Below, one piece after another: positions 21,732-35,300 of a stretch of DNA of 64,000 nucleotides. The stretch comes from Monosiga brevicollis MX1. Lineage: Eukaryota > Opisthokonta > Choanoflagellata > Craspedida > Salpingoecidae. The notes under the pieces are model-generated. The model was not told the origin of the DNA, made no database searches, and saw nothing but the letters and a program-made list of their open reading frames with translations. The stretch's first letter is position 1, and each line of letters begins with the position of its first letter. The stretch lies in the NCBI RefSeq assembly GCF_000002865.3, contig NW_001865045.1:809594-873593 (forward strand). Reading direction: 5' to 3'. The translations under genes and the position numbers were made by a program.

Positions 21732-23920
21732 TCACTTCTGGGACGTACCACCCTGCACGCGGTTGCTACGCTTGCCACCACGACCGCGACCACCGCCGCG
21801 ACCGTGGCCACCACCGCCATCTCTTCGGGCGCTGCGATCTCGTTGCGGTCGACTGTCATCCGCCACGCGCTGTTCACCCGGCCAAACAACGGTTTGATCG
21901 TGAGCATCCAATGTGAATGGGTAAGAAGAGGGGCGATGTCCAACACCAAGCTCGCCCGGGCTCTCCCCCTCCCCGTGGCCACAAAGTCAAGGACTGCGAT
22001 CGCCCCGCATGAGTATGCGAACCTTTCGGAATGCAGGCATCTCCGGAACGGGACGGGCCTCGTTGGGCCGGCCACCGCGATCAGGTACTCGGCCAATGAG
22101 AACGCCTCCCAAAGTACTGTGTACGGCGCCAACTGGTTTACGGCTGCTGGTTTTTTGGTTATGAAGCAAGCCTACAGGGTGTCCCATGGCGTGAATACGA
22201 GAGGCAATTAACACTTGGTTGGGCTATGACTGCGGTGAGAGCGCACAGGCAAGCAGGGTAGCCTACAAGAAGTAGCATAGAGAACATCATGGACGTCAAT
22301 GGACGATGCCACGTGCATGCGAGAGCGCAGTGGCTGGGCCACCGCTTCGATTTGATCCAATAAGCCCTGGCGCAAGAGGTCGTTGGCGCAGGTGAGTTCG
22401 GGTTTCCGGGCGTCAAATGCCGAGCAGCCAATGATGAACCCGAAGGTCAATGCTGACCTTGGCACGGTCCGACCACTTGAATGACTGTACGGTAACATCA
22501 ACACGTTTGAGGAGCATTTGGCGCCGCAGAGCATATTCGTTTGCAAGCACCTGATTCAGCTCAGTCAACTTGGACTGGCACACAGCAAAATAAGATGTAG
22601 GTCAGTGCAATCAGGCAAGCAGCAATTGATGCAAAAGGCACAAGCGGAGCTGACCCATTGGGCGGGTGTGAGGGGCGCCTGTAGCAAGCGTTGGCCCAGG
22701 TGTTCATCGCCGAGTTCCTGCAGAATATTCGTGACCTACACACGCAAATGTGCCGGCGAGCCGAGCAACTGAGTGCATGGAAGGGGTGAAGACGCTTCCA
22801 TGTCAGGTCTCTCAACGCCTCCTCGTACGCTGTCGGTCACGCGATCAAAAACTTGGTCACGGGTAGCACCCGTGTTCAAGGGCAGGGACAAAGTCTCCAG
22901 CATGGTGCGCAGGCAGTCGGCCGGACCACCAAGCCCAGAAAAAGTCTATGGTATCGCACACAAGGGCAATGGAATGAAGGAACGCGAAGGGCGGGAGAAT
23001 TTGCCATCGCGACCAACCTCATCGTTGCCAGTGTCCATGGTTGCCGCGCCATGCTTGGCCACAAACATTCGGCTTGTCTGCAGCTCGGTTAGGAGATATT
23101 CTGTTGGTTTTCAGATGCCAGCCGGTGAGGCATGTGTGGCGCAGCGTCGACACTTGCGTCGAGATGCGCATCCAACACTGCTGCCGAACAGTCATGGTCG
23201 TACCAAGTAGCCAAGTGCGCGAAGATGGCGACTCGAACGCTTCTTGAGAGCGCAGAGCTTCGTAGGGGCAGCCTGAATTGGGAGAGGCCCAGGGGGGTCA
23301 AAATGGCGGGGAGCGCAACCTCATCTCAAAGTTCATATGGGTCGAGGGGAGAAGCATACCATATTCTTTGAGGATGGAGCACATTTCGATCACCAGCTCT
23401 GACGTGTCGGCGGTGCGATCTACGAGTCGGCAGATCAGAACAAAAACAAGCAATCATGAAGGGGATTAATGATTGAGGCCACGCAACGCTACGCACCAGC
23501 TCCCGGGGTCATGCGGTTCTGAAGTTCGCAGACGCTGGCCAATTGATCGCAGAGTGTATGGACAAGCTCACGAAAGCGCTCGCTTTTCAAGCCCTGCCGA
23601 CGTGGAGGTGAATGTATCGTGGGGCATAGCATCAAGGTTCCATGAGCGTCGCATTATTCGCATGGGGTGAGGTTCGGTTCAAAGGGTTCATGCACCGACA
23701 TTTTGCACGAGGTCATCCAAAGTCTGGACGTCGGCAACGTCATCGAAGCTGCGGCAGCGTAAATGGCAGGCAAGGGTGATGATGAGAAGCGGGCTTGGTT
23801 CCACCACCAAGTAAGCCCACCACATATACACTCTCATGCGTCCTCTCTAAACCAGAGCCGGGCTCATTCAGCATCTTACTCGAGATCTTCGAGGGCATCC
23901 AGGATGAGTTCCGCTGCCAT
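21732..23920 (-). CDS. FAM98: FAM98 family protein with short RGG tail
   Basis: In animals FAM98 proteins are subunits of the tRNA-splicing ligase/DDX1 complex and bind RNA. About 12 short exons run from the ATG at 23920 (MAAELILDALEDL, like the vertebrate start) to the stop at 21732. Conserved blocks in order: GCPYEAL, YLLTELQTSRM, QRLLQAPLTPAQW, ANEYALRRQMLLKRVDVTVQ with SFKWSDRAK, ASSIDVHDVL, and GRVPDRGGRPNEARP. The last is nearly identical to the animal FAM98 signature. The C-terminus is a Gly/Arg-rich segment (GGGGHGRGGGRGRGGK), much shorter than in vertebrate FAM98A. Some exon edges, especially around 23100-23300 and 22200-22450, are approximate. Confidence 0.88.
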
Positions 23921-24317
<397 letters not shown>

Positions 24318-25552
24318 ATGGCGGCACGGTTGTGGTCTGTGCATAGCCATAGTGGGCAATTTTGCAGCCATGCCCGTGATTCGCTTGCGGAGATTGTGCA
24401 CACCGCTCACGAGGTAGCTTGGCGCCCGTCTTTGCTTTCTTCGGCGTGCCGAGCGCTTGTTGATGCTCACGAGACCGGCCGCCTCTTGCCAGCGCGGCTT
24501 TAGTCACTATGGCCTGAGCGAGCACATGCCTCGAGCAAACCCAGCCTTTCTGTATCCAGAGGAAATTGAGGTATGGCAGCCTCTAGTTGTTGGGTGACCC
24601 ATTGGTATTCTTTCAACTGGGCTTCAGCAGCACGCCACCAGTGCAGTGTCTGGGTTCTGCTTTTCTTTCAGGATCAACCCTCACCAATCATGCTCATCTG
24701 CCATCCCCTGATTAGGCTGGGCTAGGCCCCAAGGAACTGGCAGAGCAGTTTGAATCGTACGTGCAAGAAGCCCGCCGGCTTCAGCAAGCCTATGCAGGAC
24801 GCTTGTCTATTGCCGTGGGCATGGAAACCGAGTTTTGCGAGCCAGGCAGCCTAAAAGCTGCGCGTGAGCTGCGGCAGCAACACAATCTAGACTACATTGT
24901 TGGGAGTGTTCACCACGTCGATGGCATTGCTATCGACTTTGATGCAGCACAAATGGCGCGTGCTGAACAGCAAGCAGGTGGACCCACGGCGTTGGCCGTG
25001 CGCTATTTTGAGCACGTGCGCACCATGATCGAGGCACTGCAGCCCACGGTTGTCGGGCATTTTGACCTCTTCCGTCTTTTCCGAGGCGAGATTCCGCTGA
25101 CAGGACCCGTGCTAGATGCGGCACTCCGTGCCCTGACCGCGGGCCTGGAGCATGACTGCATCTTCGAGATTAACACCTCAGGCCTCCGCAAGGGTCTCCC
25201 CGGCCCCTATCCCCACGCCGATTTGCTCAAGGTTTGGAGGGTGCCATCACTCTGGCTGGGATGGTGAAAGCACGCTCACTCACGGATCAATGTCTGACTT
25301 TTCTTTCTGCCGTTGCTGTTTGTCTTTCGTGGCTTCCCTTTTTAGATGATGCTGGAGCGTGGCGCCCGCCTTACCATCAGCGATGATGCTCATGGCACGG
25401 CCCAGGTCGGCACCAACTACGGGCGCCTACGCCAGTATCTCCTCGATCACGGCGTGACGGAGCTACACGTTTGGCGCGCGGATGACGTGCGCACCTGGAC
25501 ACGCGTCCCAGTCGTCGGCTGGACCGACGATCCAGCCTGGTCCGCTCTATAA
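24318..25552 (+). CDS. HIS2: histidinol-phosphatase, PHP family
   Basis: Hydrolyses L-histidinol phosphate to histidinol, the eighth step of histidine synthesis. 298 residues in four in-phase exons: 24318-24413, 24493-24570, 24716-25231 and 25346-25552. The N-terminus SVHSHSGQFCSHA carries the HxH metal motif of PHP phosphatases. Later blocks are YGLSEHMPR, GMETEF, DYIVGSVHHVDG, VVGHFDLFR, FEINTSGLRKG and LTISDDAHG, each offering further metal ligands. Length and block order fit the yeast HIS2/HisJ type rather than the HAD-type HisB or the IMPase type. Animals lack this pathway, so its presence supports a non-animal eukaryote. HIS7 lies in the same window. Confidence 0.93.
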
Positions 25553-25775
25553 TCCATCTGGCTGCCTTTTGAGTTTACCTGTTAAAGTATAAATCGTATG
25601 ATCATTTCAGGTTGCATGCTGTGCCAAACAACACGGAGCCACGGGCGCACGCTCCCATACAAGCAGACAAAGGCTGATGCATGCACCCATCACCCATCTC
25701 CCACTTCCCCCAACCACCACATCCAAGCCCCTCTCAGACTTTTCTTCTCCCGTTCGCGTTAACACTCGCATTTCA

Positions 25776-26123
<348 letters not shown>

Positions 26124-26173
26124 NNNNNNNNNNNNNNNNNNNNNNNNNNNNNNNNNNNNNNNNNNNNNNNNNN
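26124..26173. other. assembly gap, 50 N
   Basis: Fifty unknown bases inside the CT microsatellite. The round number suggests a placeholder for a gap that assembly could not cross because of the repeat. Confidence 0.99.
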
Positions 26174-26238
26174 CTCTTGGTGTCGCGACTTTGGCAGTGG
26201 CTGGATCTGGAAGGTTTTTGGGTCATGGTGGGGACAAG

Positions 26239-29200
26239 ATGTTGACGCGACGGCGCTCCAAGCGGGAGGTGGCGGCAGCGACCGGGGGGCGTGTTGGAGA
26301 TCCCGCCAGCAAGGTCTCCCATACCGATGGGGCATCTTCGGTGTGCGCCACCGGTGGCTCTGATGCTGAGGTTGCGAGCGATGCGGACACCGAAATCGAC
26401 CCGCTCGAAGCTGAGGCAGAGCAAAGGCAGGAACAAGAGGAAACGTGGGCCATGCTGCAGCTTGGGCATGCGCGTCAATGCTATCACGATATGGGCATTA
26501 CAAAGCTCTACCCGTGGCAGTGTCATTGCCTTCGAGAGCTCAGGGCCGGCCATAACCTGCTATACTCGGTGCCCACCAGTGGCGGGAAAACGCTTGTGGC
26601 GGAGCTCTGGGCACTGCACAACGTACTTGTGCGTCGCCGTGATGTCCTATTCATGGTGCCTTATGTTTCGCTCGTACATGAACGCGCCATGGCCCTTGAG
26701 CAACTGGCCCTCCGTTTGCAGCGTGACGAGCGCCCACCCTTTTGCGTCGAACTCTATGCGGGGGCTGCGGGGAAAGTGCCACCCCTCAATCGCCGCGAGC
26801 GCCGTTCCATTTTTGTGGCTACATACGAAAAGGCCACCGCTCTTTTAAGCTTTTGCATTCAGGACAGGTCTATAAACCGGTTCGGCCTGGTCGTTGTCGA
26901 CGAGGTCCACATGATTGGTGCAGCTGGCCATCGTGGCGCCAGCCTCGAGGTATCTCTGTCCATCTTGGCAGCCCTGGCTCCCACGACGCGGCTGCAGTTG
27001 ACGGCCATGTCTGCCACCATCAGCAACGCCAGCCAGCTTGCTCGGTTTTTGCGTGCTAAGCTTCACCAAGATGTCACACGACCCGTTGACCTTCATGAGC
27101 ACGTCGTGGTGGACGGTGTCATCACACCTCTCGCGCAATTTATTCAAGTTCCCGCAGCTACCACGCAGTGCCTTGGGCGGCGCATCATACCACGTAGCCC
27201 ACAAGCAGGTGGGTTGTAATGCTGTGCGTGTTTTACTCTTTCAAGCCCGGTGTTTGTTATGCTGCTTTTTATTTCTTGTGCTGCTCCACTTGCCTTGTCT
27301 CACGGCCCCTTGACACGGACCTACTCACACTTGCTTTGCTATACACAGGCGTTCGGGAATCACGCCATAGTGAAGATGTGCAAACGATTGCTTCCTTGAT
27401 GAGGCGACACGAGGGCCAGACCTTGGTGTTTTTGCGCACGCGGCGGGGCTGCGAAGCCATGGCCCAGCAGGTGGCTCAGCTGCAGTGTCAGGATGCCAGC
27501 CTGCCGCTGCAGCCCAGCCCCGCGTGTGCGCAGCTTTTCTTGGATGAAGAAGTGACGTTTGATGCTCGCATCCCTTTACACGCCCTATTGGTACAACGAC
27601 TTGCTTTTCATCATGCTGGGCTGAGCCTTGAAGATCGGGCACTTGTCGAGGCAGCCTATCGCCGCAATCTTGTGGATGCGCTATTCTGCACCACCACGCT
27701 CGCCGCAGGTGTCAACCTCCCGGCTCGCACTGTAATCCTAAAGGATTTGCAAACCGGCATGCGCCGAGTTACCAAGGGTGATTATCAGCAAATGATTGGA
27801 CGAGCCGGACGGACTGGCCTTGCCCAAGCCGGCGATGCGTACCTCATTCTCTCCGCAACGCAGGTGCGAACCAGATCTGGCTTGCCACCACACTCCTCGC
27901 TCATGGTCTTTCACATCTTTTCGATTGATTGGCATGGCTTCAGCACTGTCATGCATGATTGACTCTGACTCTCTGCTCACAGGAGGAATATGCCCGAGCC
28001 ATTTTGAGCGAAAGCCTGCCTCCGTGTACCAGTCAACTTTCCGCCTTTCCCGACGAGATGCGGTGGGTGGCCTCAAACGTCGGCCAAGGAGCGCGCAGCT
28101 CCCTTTGAATGTGATGTTTACATCACCTTGTTTGCGGTGCTATTTCAGGCGCCTGATTCTGCATCTCGTGTGCACTGAACTGGTGGATGACGTTGATCAC
28201 CTGCATGGTATGCTCTTGCTCCGTCAAATGACGCAGTGGATGAGCACGGGATGCCTGCAGATCTGCCGCAGGAATCACTTTTGTTTTTGATGTAACATCT
28301 TGACGTCGTTTGGCAATTTTTTTAGCTGTCTTTAGAGAAACGCTCTATGGCTTGCAAACATCAGATCCGCTCGCTGTTCGGCAACAAGTGTCGGCTCTCT
28401 TGGCTGGGTTGATCAAAGATCAATTGGTGAACCGTCGCCAACAGCATGTAAGCAATGTGTTCAATTGCTTTCTGGGTACTCTTTCTTCGAGCAAGTCGTG
28501 GTGACCGATGTCTTCGATTACTCATCTTCTTCGATGTGGTCTGTATAGATTCAATCCACCGAGCTTGGCCTCGCAGCTTTTCACAGCAACCTGGAGCCTT
28601 CACAGATACCGTCAATTGTTCAGTACGTCGACAGTTGTGATGCTGCAAAACGTGCCTCATTCCTGCTGGAATTGGCAGTTGATACCTTTCTTACTGGTTG
28701 CCGATGACACAAATGCGGTCTTGCCTTTCAGGCTGCTGGAGCGCGCGCTGAGTGGCCTGGTGCTGAGCGGATATTTGCACATGTTCTACATCATGGTACC
28801 ACCTGAGCGGGTGGTCTCTTTATTGCCGCAGTGGGCTGCCTTCCGTCCTATGGTACGGGTTTTGGCTCGATATCACTCACGCGTAGCTGGTCTCGGGACG
28901 AGCATCATCGTGTTTGGACTTTTGTTCTGGCAGCCCAGTATCAACATCAGTTGATTTGTGACGCCCTTTGTTTAGTTGCATCGTGTACCGACGGCCGAGC
29001 GGTGCGCCGTGATGGCCGCTGTGAAAGTATCGGAGCGGTTTGTGGAATGCTGTGACTTTGATCTCACGGTCTTTGATCGTCGCCTCGCAACGAGTACGTG
29101 CATTGGCTATTCCATGAGTGAACGGATACCACCGACCCAAAGGGCGCTCGCTTGTTTTTTTGATGTGCGTTGTGTCGCATGTATGTAGCGACTGATTTGG

Positions 29201-30159
29201 CCGATGCATTTGTCAACGAGGAGACCATGCGAGCCCGCCGCTTGTATGTGGCAGCTACCATTTGGCAGGTTGTTGTTGGCAACGAGTCGCCAAGAAAGGT
29301 ATGGTTGCTGGGTGGAAGTTGCCAGTTGCTCGCCCTACAGCAGATTCTCGCTCTGATCTGTCTGATGTTCGGGTTGGCATCTTCTGGCTGTTTTGCGTTC
29401 ACACATTGCCCAGGTCGCGGCCATGATTTCGTCGCATGGGTATCGTTTAGGTAAGGTAACATCATTTCATGCCCTCTGCGCACGTTTGGCGTTTGTCCGT
29501 TGTTCAGTAACCCAATGGCTCCTGGTTCTGTTCGGACTGCACAGATACGGGGTATTTGCAGGACCTTTTACACACCACTGCGACCTTTTGTCGATGCCTT
29601 CAGCGATTCTGTCAAAACTGGAAGGTGGGCTCCAGCTGCTGGAGAGCATGAATGTTTGACTAGTCAGCTCATGAGCGATCCCTCTGGCTGGGCTTTTGTT
29701 GCTAGCTATTCTGGGCGTTTGACCGACTTTTCGAGCACCTGATCGCGCCCCTGCAACTGTGCACGGCGCAAGAACTTGTTGTCTTTATGCAGCTGCCCGG
29801 CATCAAGCGCGCACGAGCTCAACAACTGAGGCGCGCCAACATCAAAAGGTGAGTTTTGACCGCCACGATCAAAAGGAGACCGACACCCAGAATGCTTCAG
29901 AGTTGTCTTTGTGAGCCTTTCTCTTCAGCTGCGGGCTGGTACCTCATGATGCCGCCAAATCAGTCTACAACAGCTGGTGCGAATGCCCGAGGAGGAACTC
30001 CAGCATCATCTTCAACCCATTTCGGCATCGGCTGTTGTGCGACTTAAGACTGAGGCAGCTCGATTGTTGCTTCGAGAGGCGGAGGATGAGCTCGACGATC
30101 GGCGTGCTGCTGTTCAGGACACACTACAAAGGTTTGGGCCCACGCAGCATATTCTGTGA
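26239..30159 (+). CDS. HELQ: HELQ (Hel308) family DNA repair helicase
   Basis: 3'-5' DNA helicase acting at stalled forks and in recombination. About 13 exons; the first is large (26239-27208), then 27349-27863, 27983-28062, 28149-28207, 28326-28447, one from 28549, and others to 30159. Motifs: YPWQCHCLR (Q region), PTSGGKT (I), VVVDEVHMIG (II), MSAT (III), QMIGRAGRTG (VI). YAGAAGKVPP followed by RRERRS is specific to HELQ rather than POLQ. Later exons match the HELQ winged-helix, ratchet and helix-hairpin-helix regions (DTGYLQDLLHTTATF, LFWAFDRL, LPGIKRARAQQL). The start shown is the first ATG after the gap; an N-terminal extension is possible. The junction near 28680-28730 is not phase-resolved. 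Confidence 0.9.
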
Positions 30160-30367
30160 AGCTGACCCAGCTCAGGCTGCGTTGACAAGTCTGATTCGTC
30201 TCTAGTATAAATTTTGAAGGAAGCCATTTGAAAGAGTAAACAAGGAAGATAGTGGAAGAAAGGTGTACGTTCGGCAACTCTGGCCATCAAGTTTTCAACT
30301 TGCCAACTTGTAAATGAAAAGTTAATAAATTGACCAGCATAACACGACTTTTGCTACTGCATGGCGG

Positions 30368-32128
30368 TCATGCACGCAGCAGTTGCTGGAACCGGGGGCG
30401 GCTGAAGATACTTTTGACCATAAACTGGGCCATGATCTGGCTGTGAAGGACGACAAATCCGTGATTGATGCCCTAAGGTTCGACCACGCAGACCGCCACG
30501 TACAAGCAGCTCTGTGAATATTCGCGTGGGCCATGCTCGGCACTCGAGACTCCTCGTTCATTCAAGGCGACCAACCAGGGTGTCGTGCATGATGGTGCTG
30601 GCAGGGCAGGCTTCCTCAATATCTTGCACGTGAGAGGTCGTCACCCAGCCATCCGTTTGAGCAAAATACCAGGTCAAACTCTCCTCCACAGGTTTGGTCA
30701 GGCTAAGATCAAAGTCACGCAGCCCTTCCATCTCGGTGTAGCCCATGTACAAGCAGTTGCCACCAACTTTGGCCGGCATCAGCGATAGCGCAGCGGCCAC
30801 CATGTCCAAACCCGTCTGTGATGCGTTTGTATCATGAGCGACAGCCAGCATCAGATTGACGATGAGACGATGCAACAAACAAGCGCGAGCATGGCAAGAA
30901 TGTAGTAGCAAAACTGTACAAACGTCGTGTCCCATGACTTTTTGGCTGAGGGTCCACTGCCAGGCCGTGGGCAAACGACCTAGAAGCTCAGCCACCTGGA
31001 CAACCCAACGCCGTCCATAGCGAAGGATGGGATACAGCTGCTGCCCGCGGGGTGTCGTGCCTATTGCAGGTTGCCTGTCAGAGCTGGGCAGGTTGAACAG
31101 CTCCTGGTCATGAGCTAGACAAACCAATGTGGAAAACAGTGGGGCACAGAAGCTGTTGGCCAACCACGGCGGTAGGGCCGAGGGTCTTGGCGACGCGAAG
31201 TGCGATGTAGGCACCTGTCGGCGATGATCAGGTGAGGAGGTGGGAAGTCGCAAACTGAATCTACGCCCTCGGCGACGAGACTAGCAGTGCCCGCAGCGAT
31301 TGCAAGCAGTGGGCGCACCGATCGAATGTCCAGTCAAAGTGTATCGAGGCTGACAGCCCCAGTGTGCTTCCAAAGCTCTGAGAATCAGCAGTTTATGATC
31401 GATCTGATCCTCAAAGCTGAAGGGCGTGGCGCAACTGTTGAAACCAACGAGAATCAGGCAAATCGGAGGTGCTGGGCAGAAGCGCATGTTTCGAAATCCA
31501 GGGGCAAGCCAAGCGTGCCACGATACCTGCTAGAGTGGGAATGGCCTGAATGCCCAATCACGACGGTGGGCATGCCTGATTGTTTGGCCAACTCAGAGGC
31601 CATGGCGTGATAAAACCTCACATTGCCTGAGCCAGTTTGGTTCGGTGAGTGCCGTTGCATGAACTGAACATGCAACACATTCCAAAAGAACCAAAGAGGG
31701 GTGGAGTACCTGGATTGCCTGGAAATATGACGTGGGTTAGCTGACCGTCGCGGCTTGGTGGCCCGTTGATCGTGAGCACGTCGGCAGCAAGGAACGGCCG
31801 TGACAGTGGCAAACGCAGGGTCTGCAAATCGGACCAATCTGCAGACACAATGGCCGAGGTAACACGACACACGCGTGTAGGCAGTCGCGTTGCGTCAGGT
31901 CAGCAAGCAGTGTTTGCGCACGGTGCACGGTCAAAGCCTCGTATCCAACGCACCCATGGCCGCGTCTACGTTGGGAATCGACGAGCGACTGACGAGACCT
32001 GCCAGGCGGTTGGCGCTCCAAAAGGCGAGCTCAAGCACCCCAAACACCGTCGCATAAATGCCACGCAGCAGCAGATTGGGCACGAAGCGCGGTGCACCCA
32101 GCACTCGCTCCACACGCCAGCCAGCCAT
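30368..32128 (-). CDS. LDAH: lipid droplet-associated hydrolase (LDAH family)
   Basis: Alpha/beta hydrolase associated with lipid droplets in animals. About eight exons from the ATG at 32128 (MAGWRVERVL) to the stop at 30368. A hydrophobic N-terminal segment (about residues 15-45) could form a membrane hairpin. Then HVIFPGNPG (oxyanion region), FYHAMASELAKQSG, VIGHSGHSH, EDQIDHKLLILRA, and the nucleophile elbow LTGHSIGAYIALRV. A long cap follows, then LTWYFAQTDGWV and GINHGFVVLHSQIMAQF, which offers the catalytic His. This block order matches human LDAH closely. An in-frame upstream ATG at 32254 would add 42 residues without family support. The gene is tail-to-tail with HELQ and head-to-head with the pectin-lyase-fold gene. 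Confidence 0.88.
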
Positions 32129-32389
32129 CTTGTTCCGTTCTGTGACACCACCTGCCCCAGCCAGCCGGACTGCCGTTCGTTCGCTCTCCACGTGCCGATC
32201 AAGCAAAGTCAGAGAATTTTTATCTGACAATTGTTGTTTTCTGTGACAAGTCATGTTGATGTTTTGCTTTCATTTTGTGTCAAATGTCAAGCAACTGGAC
32301 ACTTTGCATTAATTTTTAATGTGTGTGTGTGGGGAGGGGAGACGCTGAAGATCGTTTGGGCTTTGGCGGGCTGGGGTGGTACAGCAGGC

Positions 32390-35300
32390 ATGGCTGGGTT
32401 GCTGGCAGGGCGGCGGCTTGCCTTTGTCGTACAGACAAGGCGAGGCGTTTTGGTTGCGCAAAGGATGCTGCTTGTTGTCTTGATTTTTGTTGGTGGTACC
32501 CGAGCAGAGGCGAATCCTGAGGTGAGGGCGGTGAGTTGATCGCTTTTGGTCAGATCGGATCTGCTAGCCTTGGTATCTGCAAAATTGCTCCTGTATCTTA
32601 ACCCTTGCCATCTGTCTACGCTCTGATGCTCTGTTTGTAGCCGCCTCTGCTTTGGACTGTGGGTGTGGGGCGCACCATCGCGCTGCCGTCAACCCTGCCA
32701 CTGGCTGGCTTGCACTTGTTGTATCAGCCTGCTGGCTCAACGGCGAATCTGACCACGGCCTCGGGCAAACAGGGCCCGGCGCTGCTGACTACTGATCGAG
32801 TTGGCGACTATGTGGTTGCCAACGCCACCAATGCCCTCTTACGGGTACGCGCCGTGAATACAACGGGCTACCTCCATGATCGGTTCACTATGATCGCCGA
32901 TTCTGCCAGCAACTTTGGCCGCCTAGATCCCCGCTCTCGTCCACAGGGAGCGGGTGACGAGATCTACAATCTGTGGTCTGTCACAGGCCCCTCCAACAGT
33001 GAGAGCATGTGCACTGCCATGGGCTCGCGCGGTGCGCAGCGTGGCATTCTCTATGGCACCACTACAGGCTGTGATCCAACGGGCAACCCCAACCTTTGTT
33101 GTGGCCTGCGCGCAGACCACAACTTTAGCTTTTTTCGCGAACCCGTGCGTCTCGAGGTTCAGCATGTGCAGCTCTTGAATCATTCAGGCCAGCACGATCG
33201 CATTCAGCTGGCCATGATCAACCCCTACCCTCTTGATATTGTAGAGCCAGCTTTTCAGCCTGAAGGCCTAGCCGTCGAGGTTGGCGTGGCTGGCCCAGCG
33301 GGTGGTATCACCTTGGCTTTGGTGGCTTTGACCGCTCAGCGTCGCCAAGTAGTTAGTCAGGGCCAAACTGAAGCTTGTAATCTCAACGCTCCGGGCGGCG
33401 TGCGTGTCATCATGGACGCCAACGCGACAGTCGCAAGTGTCACCGTCGCCTGCAACGATGGCAAAGGCCATTTGCAACTACCGCCCGCTGCCCACCAACT
33501 AAGCTGGGCCAGCTTCGCTGCTCCGCCCACAACACGATATGATGGCGACCTTTACTTTCACGTGCGCCTGCTAGCATCAGCAGCCGGTGCTGCCGCACAA
33601 TTGGGCCAAATTAATCTGACCTCTCAGATTGGAGAACATGGGTTTCCCGCCGTCCTGGCGCCCATTGCTGACGCGTCATCGGTCCGTCCCTTAGCCCTGG
33701 GTGCACTTCAGCCCCGTGTGGCAGAGTTTGGAGTGCTTGATCTGGCAGCTGAACCCTTCAATGCAGATGGCACGGGCCACACCGACTCGGCTGCTCTTCT
33801 TTCGGCCGGGCTGGCATTTGCCCATGCGCATTACCTCCAGGCCTTCTTACCCGCCGGCGTCTACCGCGTCGAGGCTACGGTCACTTGCGTACAGTGGTCC
33901 CGGCTTAGCCTTTCAGGTTATGTGGATGCGACGGGCTGGATTCAAAACTCAAACGCTCGGGAAATGCCCTGTCTATTGCGTGGCGAGGACAATGGCACAA
34001 ACCGCACCCGCTTGGTCGTGCCACCCACCACCCCGTTCTTTCAGAACACGACCCATGTGCGTCCAGTCGTGTCGTTCTGGAGCCAGGCATGGTTTGTGCA
34101 TCAGCCCAAACGACAACCCAACATCCACTACAACCAGGTCATAGAGACACTGGATATTGAAGTAGGTCCAGGTAACCCGGCAGCAGTGGCGATCGATAAT
34201 CGTGGCGCTCAGGGCGCCGCGACGGAGGACGTCAACTTGTTTCTTGCCGATGACACTTATGGGGGCCTTTTTGGCCTCTCTGGCTCTGGTGGTGCCAACA
34301 CCAATGTCACCGTGTATGGGGGCAAGTATGGCTTGGATGGGCGGCTAGCCCAGCCCGGTCCTTCCGTGTCCGGCATGAACTTGATTGGTCAGCGGTGTGC
34401 CAGCATCATCTACTCGGGGCTGCAGGCTCTTTCGATGGCAGCCATGCGCTTTGCTCCTGCCAATGACTCCGTCCCTGCCATTGTGGCAGGCTGCCCGCTA
34501 CCTCCTCTACTTCCTGGCTGCGACCTGTTGGATCTGGAGGACACGGAGCAAGAGTGCTCCGTGCCCACCTCGGGCCAGCTGGGGATTGTCGACTCGCTCT
34601 TTGAAAATGCGCCCCCGACAATGCCAGCCACGCCTGCATCGAATTTGCACAGAAAGCGTGTCCACAGTCTCGCCTCATCGTCGGCCTACATTCAAGCCAT
34701 GGCAAGCGTTTTTCTCAAGAATGTTTGGGTTGCAGATCGGACAGCGCTGCTCCAACCTATCCGAGATGTTGATTCACAGGTAGCTACTGTGCCTTCGCTA
34801 CCAGTACGCGTGAGGTTGCTAGTCGAGGGTCAAAACCTGGCCCCGCTTGTGGCTGCCAACGTGACATACCAGTACAATGCCACAGTGCACTACAACCACA
34901 CCGTATACGGGCCCAGCCAGCGCATCTTGGAGGTCATACCCGTTCAACCTGGCGACATGCCCACATTTGACGCGTTGATGCAAGTGCACGGTTACGGGCC
35001 AGCGGTCATGTATCCTTCGTGGCTGCAGACCACGGCCGTCAACGTTCGGGCAGCTCCCTTTGAAGCGCGTGGCGATGGACTTGCAGATGACACCGCGGCT
35101 CTGCAACAGGCCATCGACTACGCTGCGTCCCACGGTCCATTGCCCGTCGTCTTGCCACGAGGCATTTACAACATTTCTCGTCAACTGACGCTGCCGTGCG
35201 GTGTACAATTTGTGGGCGTGGCACACACTTTGTCACATCTGGTGTCCAGTGCTGTGGCAGGGGGCTGGCACGTGCAGCCAACAGATGATGCAATGCTACG

